Source of the DNA: Desulfurococcales archaeon
Lineage (GTDB): Archaea > Thermoproteota > Thermoprotei_A > Sulfolobales > Acidilobaceae
Length of the DNA: 64,000 bases
Assembly (NCBI GenBank): GCA_015521705.1
Contig: WANR01000031.1
Span: 18,590 to 82,589, forward strand
Direction: 5' to 3'
Shown here piece after piece: positions 52,444-61,825 of this stretch. Position numbers and translations under genes: made by a program. Position 1 is the stretch's first letter, and every line of letters starts with the position of its first letter. Under the pieces are notes generated by a model. It saw only the letters and a list, made by a program, of their open reading frames with translations. It was not told the DNA's origin and searched no databases.

Positions 52444-53643
52444 TTAAGCCCTTTTCCTGGCAATAAGTGCGATGGCCGCCGCTACAACTATTGCCATGAG
52501 AGCGTATAGCGGCAAGCTACTCCTCTCACCTGGAACCTCTCCTGTCTGCACTGCTATCTTAGTCTCCTCGAGCAGCTTGTTCATCTCCTGGTCTAGAACA
52601 GGGCTCGGTATGAGCCTCGCGTTTTCGGGGGGATACACAAGGGGGTCTTCGAGTATTTCCATGAGCTCCGAGTCCCCCGTCGACTCTGCCAGGTCGACTA
52701 GCAGGTCCTTCTTGATCGAGGCCGCGTACCAGACGAACTTGACATTCCTGGCAGCAATTTCGGGGTCCAGGAGGAAGTTTATGAACTTATGGGCGGCCTC
52801 CACGTTTTCTGCGTCTCTTGGGATCAGCATGTAGTCGACCCAGAAGAGTGTTCCGTCCTCCGGCGTTACATAGTTGACCCTAGGATTCTCCTCCCTCACG
52901 ACCAGGACGTCCCCGTTCCATGCCTGGGCTATGCAAATCTGCTCGTTGGCTAGGGCGGGCATATACTCGCTGGCCCCGTAGAAGCCCACCAGGTGCTCCT
53001 TTATCGAACCCACTAGTCTAGCCACTTCTCTTGCAACCTCGCCGTTCCAGTTGTCCCTCACAGACGGGTCGTATCCAAGGGCTATCATGGCGGCCTCGAA
53101 AACTTCAGAGAACTCCGATAATAGCGAGACCTTACCACTGTACCTCGATATGTAGTCCTCGTCGAATAGCTGTCTCCACGATCTTGGCGGATCCGCCACG
53201 CAGCCCTCTACATAGGCTATTCCAGTGGTGCCCCACATGTAGGGTACTGCATAGTCCTGCCTGGGGTCTGCGGGATGCCCGGCTATTAGGGGGTCTAAGT
53301 TGGCCAGGTTTGGTATCATGGACTTATCGATCTTCCTCACAAGGCCCTGGTCTATGGCGAGCTGGACGTAGCTATGAGCTATGATTATTAGGTCGTAACC
53401 TGCACCGCCCACCTTCAGTTTAGCCCAGGCTTCTTCGGCCGCCTCAAACTCGTCGTAGACAACTCTTATCCCCGTCATCTCCTCGAAAATCTTCAAAACC
53501 TCCGGGTCTATGTACTCGCTGTAGTTCAGGACCTTAAGAACGTTCTCTTCCGAGGCAGCGCTGGAAGCCATAAACGGGGCTATCAAGGCTACTATGATAA
53601 GCCATGCAGCTATTCTGACGCCTCCCGGCTCGCCCCGCACCAT
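52444..53643 (-). CDS. potD: Spermidine/putrescine-type substrate-binding protein
   Basis: Extracellular binding protein of the Pot-type importer. It has a signal segment (VRIAAWLIIVALIAPFMASS), then the PotD hallmark VLKVLNYSEYIDPEVLKIFE, and a two-lobe body with YDLIIIAHSYVQLAID and VPYMWGTTGIAYVEG. A C-terminal transmembrane helix (SLPLYALMAIVVAAAIALIA) and RKRA tail anchor it, as in many archaeal binding proteins. The frame is open to 53778, but the ATG at 53643 has ggaggggg upstream and begins at the signal peptide. A polyamine or related ligand is likely; other small polar solutes cannot be excluded. Confidence 0.92.
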   Translation of the reverse strand: MVRGEPGGVRIAAWLIIVALIAPFMASSAASEENVLKVLNYSEYIDPEVLKIFEEMTGIRVVYDEFEAAEEAWAKLKVGGAGYDLIIIAHSYVQLAIDQGLVRKIDKSMIPNLANLDPLIAGHPADPRQDYAVPYMWGTTGIAYVEGCVADPPRSWRQLFDEDYISRYSGKVSLLSEFSEVFEAAMIALGYDPSVRDNWNGEVAREVARLVGSIKEHLVGFYGASEYMPALANEQICIAQAWNGDVLVVREENPRVNYVTPEDGTLFWVDYMLIPRDAENVEAAHKFINFLLDPEIAARNVKFVWYAASIKKDLLVDLAESTGDSELMEILEDPLVYPPENARLIPSPVLDQEMNKLLEETKIAVQTGEVPGERSSLPLYALMAIVVAAAIALIARKRA

Positions 53644-53691
53644 AGCGTAACCCCCTCCGGGGGAAGGGAGGGCCAAATAATTGGGGGTCCC

Positions 53692-53710
53692 CTTAATATT
53701 TAAAATTATT
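53692..53710. promoter_or_regulatory. Shared divergent TATA region of potD and the SagB-like gene
   Basis: The A/T run ttaatatttaaaattattt serves as a TATA box in either direction. It lies about 49-67 bases upstream of the potD ATG (minus) and about 27-45 upstream of the TTG at 53737 (plus). A short GC inverted repeat (gggggtcccc, about 53682-53691) adjoins it on the potD side. Confidence 0.45.
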
Positions 53711-53736
53711 TGTAGAGTCATAGTTGGTGTTAGAAC

Positions 53737-54588
53737 TTGGCACGGGACCTTGGTAACAAGGTCCACAGGCTCCTCCAAGCCCTCCTAGAGCACATGGACA
53801 GGAAAGAGGCTGAAAGGCTAGTGGAGGGCTTGAGGCTCGCAGTCAAATACAGGGATCCGGCCCTGATATACCACGCAGCCTCCCAGCTCTCACACGACTA
53901 TTATGGTGGAAGGCTGAGCTACAGGCTGCCGCAGGGCTATGAGGCCTATCATAAAAGGTATGGTGGAGCTGAGACAAGGCTGCCTCCTCCCCTTGAAACG
54001 TCTGGGGTCGATTCCTTCTGGGCTATAAGGAATAGGAGGAGCAGGAGGGAGTATACTGGTGAACCCGTTAGGAAAGTCGAGCTGGCCACCATACTCTTCT
54101 ATTCCGTAGGCGTTACTGGAAGAGCTTGGTGGGGTGGCCCCAAGAGGAGCTATCCTAGCGCTGGCGCTTTACAGCCTGTAGAGGCGTATGTTGTTGCTAA
54201 TAACATAGAAGGGATCGCACAGGGCATCTATTATTATAACGCGTTTAATCACAGCCTTGTAGAGATCAGGAGGGGCGACTTCTCAGAGGACCTATACCGT
54301 GCGGCTCTCGACCAGGAGCACGTTCTGGAGGCCTCGTTCAACCTAGTCCTAACAGCCGTGTACCCCCGAACCGCGTCTAAATACGGGCATAGGAGCTATA
54401 GATACGTCCACTGGGACGTGGGCTTTGCCGGGGAGAACGTTTACATAGCAGTAGAAGCCCTAGGCCTGGCCACGACGGCTGTAGGCGCCTTCTACGATGA
54501 AGACATCTGCAGGCTCCTCGGCATAGATTGCGTTATAGAGATACCCATGCTTATATTCCCCGTGGGTAGGAGAGCAACCGTGGACTAG
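53737..54588 (+). CDS. SagB-type nitroreductase-fold FMN oxidoreductase
   Basis: A 283-residue nitroreductase-fold protein of the SagB/ThcOx-like group. FMN-binding features are FWAIRNRRSRREYTGEPV (about 92-109), YPSAGALQPVEAYVVANN (about 141-158) and, near the C-terminus, NVYIAVEALGLATTAVGAFY (about 231-250). SagB enzymes oxidise azolines to azoles in peptide natural products, but stand-alone archaeal members have unknown roles, and no cyclodehydratase or precursor peptide is nearby. The TTG start is the longest. A stem-loop with CCCGT/ACGGG follows the stop. Confidence 0.85.
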   Translation: MARDLGNKVHRLLQALLEHMDRKEAERLVEGLRLAVKYRDPALIYHAASQLSHDYYGGRLSYRLPQGYEAYHKRYGGAETRLPPPLETSGVDSFWAIRNRRSRREYTGEPVRKVELATILFYSVGVTGRAWWGGPKRSYPSAGALQPVEAYVVANNIEGIAQGIYYYNAFNHSLVEIRRGDFSEDLYRAALDQEHVLEASFNLVLTAVYPRTASKYGHRSYRYVHWDVGFAGENVYIAVEALGLATTAVGAFYDEDICRLLGIDCVIEIPMLIFPVGRRATVD

Positions 54589-54621
54589 GGCCCCTGTTCA
54601 CTGGTATTTGAGTCTAAACTT

Positions 54622-54635
54622 CCCGTTTTTACGGG
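54622..54635 (+). terminator. Short hairpin after the SagB-like gene
   Basis: CCCGT and ACGGG form a 5-bp stem with a TTTT loop, 34 bases after the stop codon. Archaeal termination relies mainly on T-rich runs, so the hairpin may only assist or protect the transcript end. Confidence 0.3.
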
Positions 54636-54720
54636 TAAAAGCTTAAAGCCTGGGCTTGACTGAATCCCTTATAACTGATAACAAGGAAAAAGGCGATACA
54701 AGTATCCCGGGGTTTAAGGC

Positions 54721-55866
54721 TTGCCCATTAATATTAAACAGGCATCGGATCTCTCCCTGAGGTTTCTCGACGAACTAGAGAAACCATTCGTCGGAAGACA
54801 CGAGGAAGCCCTTATAATAACGTTAGCTCTCGTGAGTGGCGAGCATGCGGTCCTCATAGGAGAGCCTGGGACAGCCAAGAGCGCCATGGTTAGGAGGGCC
54901 TCTGAGCTGTTAGAGGCCAGGTTCTTCAAATACTTGTTGACAAAGTTCACCGAGCCTGGGGAGCTCTTCGGGCCTCTAGACATTAAAGGGCTGAGGGAGG
55001 GCTTATACAAGAGGGTCACTGTGGGCAAGCTGCCCGAGGCCGACATAGCGTTTCTCGACGAGATATTTAACGCTAATAGTGCAGTCCTCAACTCGCTTCT
55101 CAGCATCATGCAAGAGAGGATCTTGTACGATGGATACACCGAAATCAGGGTCCCCTTGTGGTCGCTCATAGGGGCTTCTAATAGGCCACCGGAGGAACCC
55201 GAGCTGGAGGCTCTTTACGATAGGTTCCTCTTCAGGCAACACGTCAAACCACTTGAGGCAGACAACTGGAACAAGCTACTAGACTATTCATGGAAACTCG
55301 AGAAAGGAGAGGAGTCGAGCGTTGAGCCCGTGATGGATATGAATACTTTGAGAGAGATCCATAAGGCAGTATTCACTATAGACCTGTCAGTAATCAAGCC
55401 TCGGCTCATAAAGCTTTTCCTAGTACTCCAGGAGAAGGGTCTCTACGTCACTGACAGGAGAAAGGGTAAGATACTGAAAGCTATAGCTGCCCATGCGCTC
55501 CTCTACGGCAGGGAGAAGGCTAATGAGGACGACCTAATAGTCCTCAAGTACACAGTGCCTAAGGATGTAGAGGACTTCGACAAGATAAACGTCATATTAA
55601 TGGAGGAGCTTAGGACTAAGGAGAGGGTTCTCAGAGAGCTGGAGGAGATAAGGAGCAACATACTGATAGCCAGGAAGGCTGTGGAGAAAGTCCAACACTT
55701 CGACCCAAGATTGACAGAGTACTATAGGAGCCTGAAGAACACTAGGAACAGGATAATGAACCTTATACGGGACTTCGAGGACGAAGACGTCATAAGCATA
55801 GCAGACGAGCTCATAGAGAAGATAGACGATACACTACAGGAAATAATGGCCAAGCTCAACATGTAG
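54721..55866 (+). CDS. MoxR/RavA-like AAA+ ATPase
   Basis: A 381-residue AAA+ ATPase. Walker A is GEPGTAKSAM (about 44-53), Walker B is AFLDEIFNANS (about 103-113), and sensor 1 is LIGASNRPPEEPE. The long helical C-terminal extension (about 285-381; DFEDEDVISIADELIEKID) is like RavA rather than the short MoxR of the DUF58 operon. Together with the next gene it forms an ATPase/VWA pair of the RavA-ViaA or CoxD-CoxE kind, which act in metal- or cofactor-related maturation. The VWA gene begins right after the stop. The TTG start has ggggttt upstream. Confidence 0.9.
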   Translation: MPINIKQASDLSLRFLDELEKPFVGRHEEALIITLALVSGEHAVLIGEPGTAKSAMVRRASELLEARFFKYLLTKFTEPGELFGPLDIKGLREGLYKRVTVGKLPEADIAFLDEIFNANSAVLNSLLSIMQERILYDGYTEIRVPLWSLIGASNRPPEEPELEALYDRFLFRQHVKPLEADNWNKLLDYSWKLEKGEESSVEPVMDMNTLREIHKAVFTIDLSVIKPRLIKLFLVLQEKGLYVTDRRKGKILKAIAAHALLYGREKANEDDLIVLKYTVPKDVEDFDKINVILMEELRTKERVLRELEEIRSNILIARKAVEKVQHFDPRLTEYYRSLKNTRNRIMNLIRDFEDEDVISIADELIEKIDDTLQEIMAKLNM

Positions 55867-57216
55867 GTGTCCATGGTGAAAGAAAGCCTAATAGAGGGAG
55901 TAGGCCTCATAGATGAGGTGAAGCTGTACAGGGCAGACAAGGTTCTAAGGCTGGCATCAAAGCTTCGTGGAGACAAGCTGCCAGATATTATCACGCCTGA
56001 GCTGGCTGTAGACATTTTCTACTCCTTCTACTACCCCATACCAGTAGTAAAAGAGGCTACCAAGAGCATCGAGCAGGGAGACCAGGCTGAGAGCTTCAGG
56101 GCCTCAGTAGTATCATCTCTTGTCTCAAACGTTAACCTGTGGAAAGTCAAACCATACACAGTGGCAGATTCTTTGACAAGCGTGGTTGCTGCAGCCTCTT
56201 TCGTGGAGAGGCTAGCATCAGCTATGACGTCGATGACCCAGAGGACAGCCCAAGGATCTAGGAAAGGGAAAGGCGAAGGGGAGAGGAAAGGTGAAGGAGC
56301 CCGCGATAACGTCTCCAGCGAGAAGATAATGGAGGCAGTTAACAAAGCTTTAGAGGAGGCTGAGAGGAATTCTAAGACGGCTAAAAGCCTCAAACAGGTA
56401 ATGTCTAGAGTAGGCGCTGGGAGATCATCGATCCTAGAGTTCGACGAGAGCGCTGAGATGGTCATGAGGCTGGCCAGGGAGACCGATATTTCCAGGATCC
56501 TGGAAAAGGTTGAAGGCATAAAGTTCTCAGTCTCGAAGAGCAAGAGGGTTCAGAGGTACTCCAAGGGCTGGCTAGAGGGCGTAGAGTATGGTAACGACCT
56601 TGAAAGGGTTCACCACTCTCAGATAGCCTTGCCTGACGACTATTTCCTCGCCTCTCTGGCCAACAGCAAGCTACTCCTATACCAGAAAGTCCTGCAGGCG
56701 ACTAGGGGGCCACTGTATGTGCTCCTCGACAAGAGCGGTAGCATGGTCGGCACTAAGATAGACTGGGCTAGGGCAGTAGCTGTGGCCCTCTTTAAAAAAG
56801 CTGTAGAGGAAAGCAGGATCTTCTATGCCCGCTTCTTCGACTCCATGGTCTATAACCCTATAATGCTCAGGCCCAGATCGAAGCCAAGCGACATCCTCAA
56901 ACTATTGTCCTACTTAGCCAGGGTAAAGGCGGGGGGTGGGACAGATATTACGAGAGCCGCTGCGATAGCTGCGGAGGACTTGGCCAACCTTAGAACTGGC
57001 AGGGATAGGATAAACGATGTTGTCTTAATAACTGACGGTGAGGACAGGATCTCTATAGACCAGATGAATAGGATAATCAAGCGGGGCAAGTTCAGGCTGC
57101 ACTCGGTAATGGTTATGGGGCACAACCCTTACCTGCAAAAGGTTTCGTACAGGTACTTGGCTGTTAAAAAGCTCGAGGAGTCAGAGGCACTTAAAGTTAT
57201 AGAGTTTACTAGCTGA
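55867..57216 (+). CDS. VWA-domain protein, partner of the AAA+ ATPase (ViaA/CoxE-like)
   Basis: A 449-residue protein. The helical N-terminal part (about 1-270) has a Lys/Gly/Glu-rich linker (GSRKGKGEGERKGEGARD). The C-terminal VWA domain has the MIDAS motif VLLDKSGSMVGT (about 285-296), the Thr in GGGTDITRA (about 355) and the Asp in LITDGEDRI (about 384). ViaA and CoxE show the same layout. It is stop-to-start adjacent to the AAA+ gene, so the two likely form one complex. Two molybdenum hydroxylases in this window make a CoxDE-like maturation role attractive, but this is inference. Confidence 0.88.
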   Translation: MSMVKESLIEGVGLIDEVKLYRADKVLRLASKLRGDKLPDIITPELAVDIFYSFYYPIPVVKEATKSIEQGDQAESFRASVVSSLVSNVNLWKVKPYTVADSLTSVVAAASFVERLASAMTSMTQRTAQGSRKGKGEGERKGEGARDNVSSEKIMEAVNKALEEAERNSKTAKSLKQVMSRVGAGRSSILEFDESAEMVMRLARETDISRILEKVEGIKFSVSKSKRVQRYSKGWLEGVEYGNDLERVHHSQIALPDDYFLASLANSKLLLYQKVLQATRGPLYVLLDKSGSMVGTKIDWARAVAVALFKKAVEESRIFYARFFDSMVYNPIMLRPRSKPSDILKLLSYLARVKAGGGTDITRAAAIAAEDLANLRTGRDRINDVVLITDGEDRISIDQMNRIIKRGKFRLHSVMVMGHNPYLQKVSYRYLAVKKLEESEALKVIEFTS

Positions 57217-57223
57217 GACGCGT

Positions 57224-58099
57224 TCACGGGGAAACCTTGTAGATCTTCTCGACAAGGTCAACGTTTATCTTCTCCAAGTAGCTTGAATCCACAACGCCTC
57301 TCTCCAGGAGCCTCTTGAGGAGTAACGCCATGTCCCAGGGGTAAGTTACCGTGCCTGGCCTGTAAGGGTCGTCTATGTGGTCGCTTTCCAGCGTGAAAGA
57401 GGGCTCTAGCCTAGATATTGCGGCCTCTACTAGTCTAGGTATACCCGGCACGCTGGCTGAATACCCCCTAGCTATGGCTTCCATGGCTGTTTTCGGGTTG
57501 GCATGGTGAAAGACTATCCTTGATGTAGCCTTGTTATCTGCTCCTAGCCTTCTATAGGCTCTGTCTACGAGCTCCACGGTTATCTTGCCGCTATTCTCTA
57601 GGTGTAGATGGATTATGCACCCATAGTCTCTGGCCGCCTGCATGGCTCTCTCCATTATTGCACTAGCTATAAGCACCCTTTCCGGCGAAGTCTTGTAGTG
57701 TTGCCTGCCAACCTCGCCTATTCCATCTAGAACGCCTTCCCTGCACAGGTTCTCCAGGTACTCTACAACTCTCAGCCCGAGCTCTAGAACGTTGCCTGGT
57801 TCAATCCTATACTTGTCTATAAGCCTGTCAACGTCGGCTGGGTGGAAGCCAGCTAGGCACGCAATCTTGAGCCCTTCCTCCTCTGCCTCCTTACATTCCC
57901 TCAGGTGGAGATCTACCACTTTCACGTAGGACTCAAATCCTTCAAAGTCAATATTATAAGCCCATGGAGAGAGGGATACGAGGGCCATGAACCATCCACC
58001 TTCTTTCTTAAACCTCTCAGCTATCCTAGAGGCGCCAAGCCCTCTGATAGGATTGCTATGGGAGTGGGTATCGGCAACTAGCAGGCGCATAAACTCCAC
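57224..58099 (-). CDS. TatD-like metal-dependent hydrolase
   Basis: A 291-residue TIM-barrel hydrolase of the TatD/amidohydrolase group. The first metal motif is VADTHSHSNPIRG (about 8-20). A Glu/His cluster follows in GIGEVGRQHYKTSPERV (about 125-141), then CIIHLHLENSG (about 163-173) and a late Asp in TLESDHIDDPYRPG (about 238-251). TatD enzymes are 3'-5' DNases, but the archaeal branch is mostly untested. The Met at residue 4 is an alternative start. It converges on the VWA gene across seven bases. Confidence 0.8.
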   Translation of the reverse strand: MEFMRLLVADTHSHSNPIRGLGASRIAERFKKEGGWFMALVSLSPWAYNIDFEGFESYVKVVDLHLRECKEAEEEGLKIACLAGFHPADVDRLIDKYRIEPGNVLELGLRVVEYLENLCREGVLDGIGEVGRQHYKTSPERVLIASAIMERAMQAARDYGCIIHLHLENSGKITVELVDRAYRRLGADNKATSRIVFHHANPKTAMEAIARGYSASVPGIPRLVEAAISRLEPSFTLESDHIDDPYRPGTVTYPWDMALLLKRLLERGVVDSSYLEKINVDLVEKIYKVSP

Positions 58100-58222
58100 C
58101 CAAAATCTCTAAACGTGTCCACCGTTAAAGATTGTTGCCCGAAAGCTGGGCTGGATCGTGAGATATTCTCCTGGCTTTTTGGGCTAGGATTTAAATAGTT
58201 GAGAAGCTGGCCTGGTTGGAAG

Positions 58223-59644
58223 CTACAGTTTAAGGTTCTTGTCTTTCCCAGAGAGCAGCTCTAGGGCCGCGGGCCTGCTCCAGCTGCCTCTCAAGACCCA
58301 CGAAATGCCAAGGCTTCCAGCCACTATGTTGCTGAGTGTCATGCTCCACCAAATGCCCAGGTCTCCAATGCCTAGGATATAGACTAGTATATATGCTAGG
58401 GGGATTCTGACCAGCCATAGCCTCGATATGCCTATAAGTGATACGAGGCCTGTATAGCCGCTGCCTCTCGCAACCCCATTGGATAAGAAGTAGAGGCCGA
58501 GAAATGGCATCCCTAGAGCTACTACCTCGAGCATTCTATTGCTGACAGCTTTCACGTCCTCTATATTAGTGAAGACTCCTATGACATGGTCGCGGGCAAT
58601 ATATACCAGGGCGCTCCCCATTGATAGTACCAGAAAGACCACGCCAGCCCCCCTGGTAGCGGCGCTTCTAGCCCTATCCACGAGGCCTGCCCCCAGGTTC
58701 TGGCCCACAACTGTGGCCATGGAGATGTTGAGGCCGAACGTTATGGACTGGAACACGTGGAGAATAGCCAGCGAGATGTTATAAGCTGCTATCACAGTAG
58801 CCCCCAGCCTAGCCACTATGCCCATCATGAACAGAAAGCCAGAACTCTCGGCAATCCTTTGGAGGGCCACAGGCCCCCCAATACGGGTCACGACCTTAAC
58901 TAGCTCGCTGCTCGGCCTCTGGGGCACTACTCTGAGCCCGACGGTTCCCGAAAGAAGCATATATATGGCGAGCCCGCTTGCAGCTATCCTCGAAACAGCT
59001 GTGGCCAGGGCTGCTCCGATGACCTCCATCCGGGGAAACGGTCCTAGGCCGAAAATGAGTATGGGATCTAAAACTATGTTCAGCAAGGACGAGACCGAAG
59101 ATACTATGAAGGGTTTCCTGGTGTCACCCATAGATCCTGAGAGCCCGTTGAAAAAGAACATTGTGAACATGAAGGGGAGAGATACCGAGTTTATAATGAT
59201 GTAGGCTACGGCGAGCTCGTAAACCCCCGGTGGTATGCCCTGTAGCCTGTACACCAGGGGCGCCACAACTATCAGGGCTAGGGCCCCGAGACAGCCTAGT
59301 AGAATGGAGAGTGTCCATACTTGCCCTGCTATTCTTGCTGCTTCATCATACCTCCTGGCACCCACGTGCTGGGATATAAGCGATAGAAGTGCCGTGGACA
59401 CGCCAAAGTTGAGGCCCATGAAAAGCCAGAAGATCGTGGAGGCTGCTGCAGGAGCCGCCAGGTCTTCAGTGCCCACGCGGCCCAGAAATATGGCGTCCAC
59501 GGATTCCTGTATGGATCCCAGGAGCCTAGCAGCCACTATGGGGCCTGCTAGTGTAAAGATCGATCCTAGCACCGACCCCTCTACTACGCGCTTTCTCAGC
59601 TCCTCTACCCTTTCTTTCCGCCTCAAATGAGCCATTCTAGGCAT
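58223..59644 (-). CDS. MATE-family multidrug/toxin exporter
   Basis: A 473-residue transporter with twelve hydrophobic segments in two repeated halves. MATE features are visible: GSIFTLAGPIVAARLLGSIQ, DAIFLGRVGTEDLAAPAAAS, NGLSGSMGDTRKPFIVSSV (about 167-185) and, in the second half, NISMATVVGQNLGAGLVDRA (about 305-324). It exports cationic drugs or metabolites using Na+ or H+. It stands alone, 57 bases downstream of the ABC-2 permease on the same strand. Confidence 0.92.
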   Translation of the reverse strand: MPRMAHLRRKERVEELRKRVVEGSVLGSIFTLAGPIVAARLLGSIQESVDAIFLGRVGTEDLAAPAAASTIFWLFMGLNFGVSTALLSLISQHVGARRYDEAARIAGQVWTLSILLGCLGALALIVVAPLVYRLQGIPPGVYELAVAYIIINSVSLPFMFTMFFFNGLSGSMGDTRKPFIVSSVSSLLNIVLDPILIFGLGPFPRMEVIGAALATAVSRIAASGLAIYMLLSGTVGLRVVPQRPSSELVKVVTRIGGPVALQRIAESSGFLFMMGIVARLGATVIAAYNISLAILHVFQSITFGLNISMATVVGQNLGAGLVDRARSAATRGAGVVFLVLSMGSALVYIARDHVIGVFTNIEDVKAVSNRMLEVVALGMPFLGLYFLSNGVARGSGYTGLVSLIGISRLWLVRIPLAYILVYILGIGDLGIWWSMTLSNIVAGSLGISWVLRGSWSRPAALELLSGKDKNLKL

Positions 59645-59701
59645 CCAAGGGCTGGATAGTATTTGGTAGAAATATATCTATTACCTTCATAAAGTCTTTC
59701 C

Positions 59702-60976
59702 CTAGGATCGTCCTCTGGGCCCCCTAAAACGTAGCCCTGTAACTATAACGTCGGAATTAAGGAACCTTGCTAGAAGCGCTAGTAGCAAAATAGTGGTTAC
59801 TGCCTCGAGGGCTAGGATGCCGGCGGCAAGCCCTAGCGAACCCTTGAGAGCACTATTCATTATGGCCAGGGGCCCCGGTATCACTAGGAGGCCCATGAGT
59901 AGGAGTGGTAGCGCGCCGCTAGGCAACCCGGTGAACTGGGCGGCTATGCCTGTAAACATCGTTATTATCCATAGTGGTCCTATAAAGACGCCTGCAGTTT
60001 TAGTGTCGCGCGCCAGACCCCCCAGTACGAGCCCTAGTATAGACGCTGCAAACATGGAGAGGGTTATCGACGCTATAAATAAGGCCAAGCCCCCACCGCC
60101 GATCATATCCAGGAATATTCGTAATAGGCTTCCCCCCGCTATTGAGCCTTCTCCAGGAGCCTCTGGCCCAACAGCCCTGGCGCTGCTCAGGTAATAATAC
60201 CATGCTAGGGCAAACACCAAAGCCTCTATAAGGCTAACCGTGATTACCGCAATTATCTTGGCAACCCCTATATGAGACCTTGAAATAGGCTGTGCTAGTA
60301 GCATTTCGAAGGTCTTCTGCTCCTTCTCCTGGGCCATGGAGAGTGTTGCAAACTGTGCAGATAAGGCGATAAGTATGAGTATAACGAAGTAGCTGAGGGT
60401 GAGAGAGTTTACTATGCCTGTAGCTTCCCCGAGTCTGAGCTCCCGGCTGCCGATGTATACCCTGGCGTCTGGGACGATGGAGACCCTGTCCAGGTCTCCG
60501 GGCTCTATTCCCATATATTCTAGGAGCATGTTCCTGACGAACTCGCTTATCTTTGGGATCAGTCTGGAAGAGGCTTCTATAGGGGCTAGCCCTGAGAGGC
60601 TGATGGACTGAATGCTAGCCTCAACACCTACCTCTACTATAGCCTTGCCGCCTCTTAGAGCATCCTCGATGGCCTGGCCAAAGCCTCTAGGTATGACTAG
60701 AAGCACGCTGCCGGGAGGGAGCTCTTGAGGCCTGGAATCAACGGGTTTAGCTCCGGCGAAGACCTGCAGGTAGTATACTAGGAGTTTCGAGTAATTCGTG
60801 TTATCCATGTCTAGAATCATCAGGCCCTGCTCTCGTAGCTCCCTAGCCTTTTCAACGCCGTAGGCCGTCGCCTCTCCCATAGCCACGAATATTATCGGCA
60901 TCAACAATACAGAGGCTATGAACTGGGGGTTCTTTAGAAACCCTTTAAGCTCCTTAACCACTAGCACCCTGTTCAA
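59702..60976 (-). CDS. ABC-2 type exporter permease
   Basis: A 424-residue ABC-2 permease. A hydrophobic first helix (FIASVLLMPIIFVAMGEATA) is followed by a long extracytoplasmic domain (about 45-190) and then five or six transmembrane segments. The family motif EKEQKTFEMLLAQPISRSHI (about 225-244) joins the soluble part to the membrane part, as in NatB-like subunits. It overlaps the 3' end of the ATPase gene by 23 bases, so the two form one exporter. Sodium, drug or polymer export cannot be told apart. Confidence 0.88.
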   Translation of the reverse strand: MNRVLVVKELKGFLKNPQFIASVLLMPIIFVAMGEATAYGVEKARELREQGLMILDMDNTNYSKLLVYYLQVFAGAKPVDSRPQELPPGSVLLVIPRGFGQAIEDALRGGKAIVEVGVEASIQSISLSGLAPIEASSRLIPKISEFVRNMLLEYMGIEPGDLDRVSIVPDARVYIGSRELRLGEATGIVNSLTLSYFVILILIALSAQFATLSMAQEKEQKTFEMLLAQPISRSHIGVAKIIAVITVSLIEALVFALAWYYYLSSARAVGPEAPGEGSIAGGSLLRIFLDMIGGGGLALFIASITLSMFAASILGLVLGGLARDTKTAGVFIGPLWIITMFTGIAAQFTGLPSGALPLLLMGLLVIPGPLAIMNSALKGSLGLAAGILALEAVTTILLLALLARFLNSDVIVTGLRFRGPRGRS

Positions 60977-61745
60977 AGCCTATAGACCCCCCAGCGGCTC
61001 TGACGAAAACCTCCTCGAGGTTCCTAGCCCCGTACTCCTCTTTAAGCTCCTTCACGCCGCCTTCCGCTACAATCCTGCCCTTATATATTATGCCTACTCT
61101 GTCGCAGAGGTATTCGACCTCTAGCATGTTATGGCTGCTCAAGAGCATAGAAACTCCACGGCTTTTATTATAGCCTTTAATGGTATCCCTGATGAAGAGG
61201 CTCCTCTCAACATCAAGCCCTGCGGTCGGCTCGTCTAGTATCGCAACCCTAGGCTCTACAGAGAGCACTGCGGATAGCGCGAGTAGCCTTCTCATACCCT
61301 TACTGTAAGTCTTGACCTTGCGCTTCAAAGCGTCTCCGAGGCCCGAGATCTTGTAGGCCTCCTCGATAGCCTCAACCGCGTCGGACCCCTTAAGCCTGAG
61401 CCTGACGAAGAACTCTATAAACTCCCTCCCTGTGAGATCCTCATAGCCTCCAGCCTCCTCGGGAAGGTAGGAGATAAGCCTTCTAGCCTCCAGAGGGTTT
61501 TTTAGAGCGTCGACCCCACAAATCTCCACACGGCCACTAGTAGGCTTCAATACTGTAGAAACTATCCTCAAAGTAGTCGTCTTCCCGCTACCATTGGGCC
61601 CGATAAGACAGTATATCTCCCCCTCCTCTACCCTAAAAGAAACGCCGCTAACACCCACAAACCCTCCAGGATAGACCTTTGTTAGATCACTAACTAAAAT
61701 AGCATCCAATGACGCTTCACCAGTCTGGCCTCCACCTAGAATCAC
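60954..61745 (-). CDS. ABC-2 exporter ATPase
   Basis: A 263-residue NatA/CcmA-like ATPase. Walker A is GPNGSGKTT (about 44-52), the signature is YSKGMRRLLALSAVL (about 137-151), Walker B is VAILDEPTAGLD (about 156-167), and the switch His is in LLSSHNMLEVEYL. It is first gene of a two-gene exporter operon. The GGGQTGEA start may be over-extended by about 12 residues. Confidence 0.92.
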   Translation of the reverse strand: MILGGGQTGEASLDAILVSDLTKVYPGGFVGVSGVSFRVEEGEIYCLIGPNGSGKTTTLRIVSTVLKPTSGRVEICGVDALKNPLEARRLISYLPEEAGGYEDLTGREFIEFFVRLRLKGSDAVEAIEEAYKISGLGDALKRKVKTYSKGMRRLLALSAVLSVEPRVAILDEPTAGLDVERSLFIRDTIKGYNKSRGVSMLLSSHNMLEVEYLCDRVGIIYKGRIVAEGGVKELKEEYGARNLEEVFVRAAGGSIGFEQGASG

Positions 61746-61825
61746 TTCTCACCTCATAGAGGATAAAGGTTTTAGAGTTTACTGGAGCAGGAAACTAGGT
61801 GCCCGGCGAGACTCTTTGAGAGCAT

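Noticed and set aside
53644..53778. 45-residue N-terminal extension of PotD
   Set aside because: The extension precedes the signal peptide and overlaps the divergent promoter; the ATG at 53643 has a strong SD.
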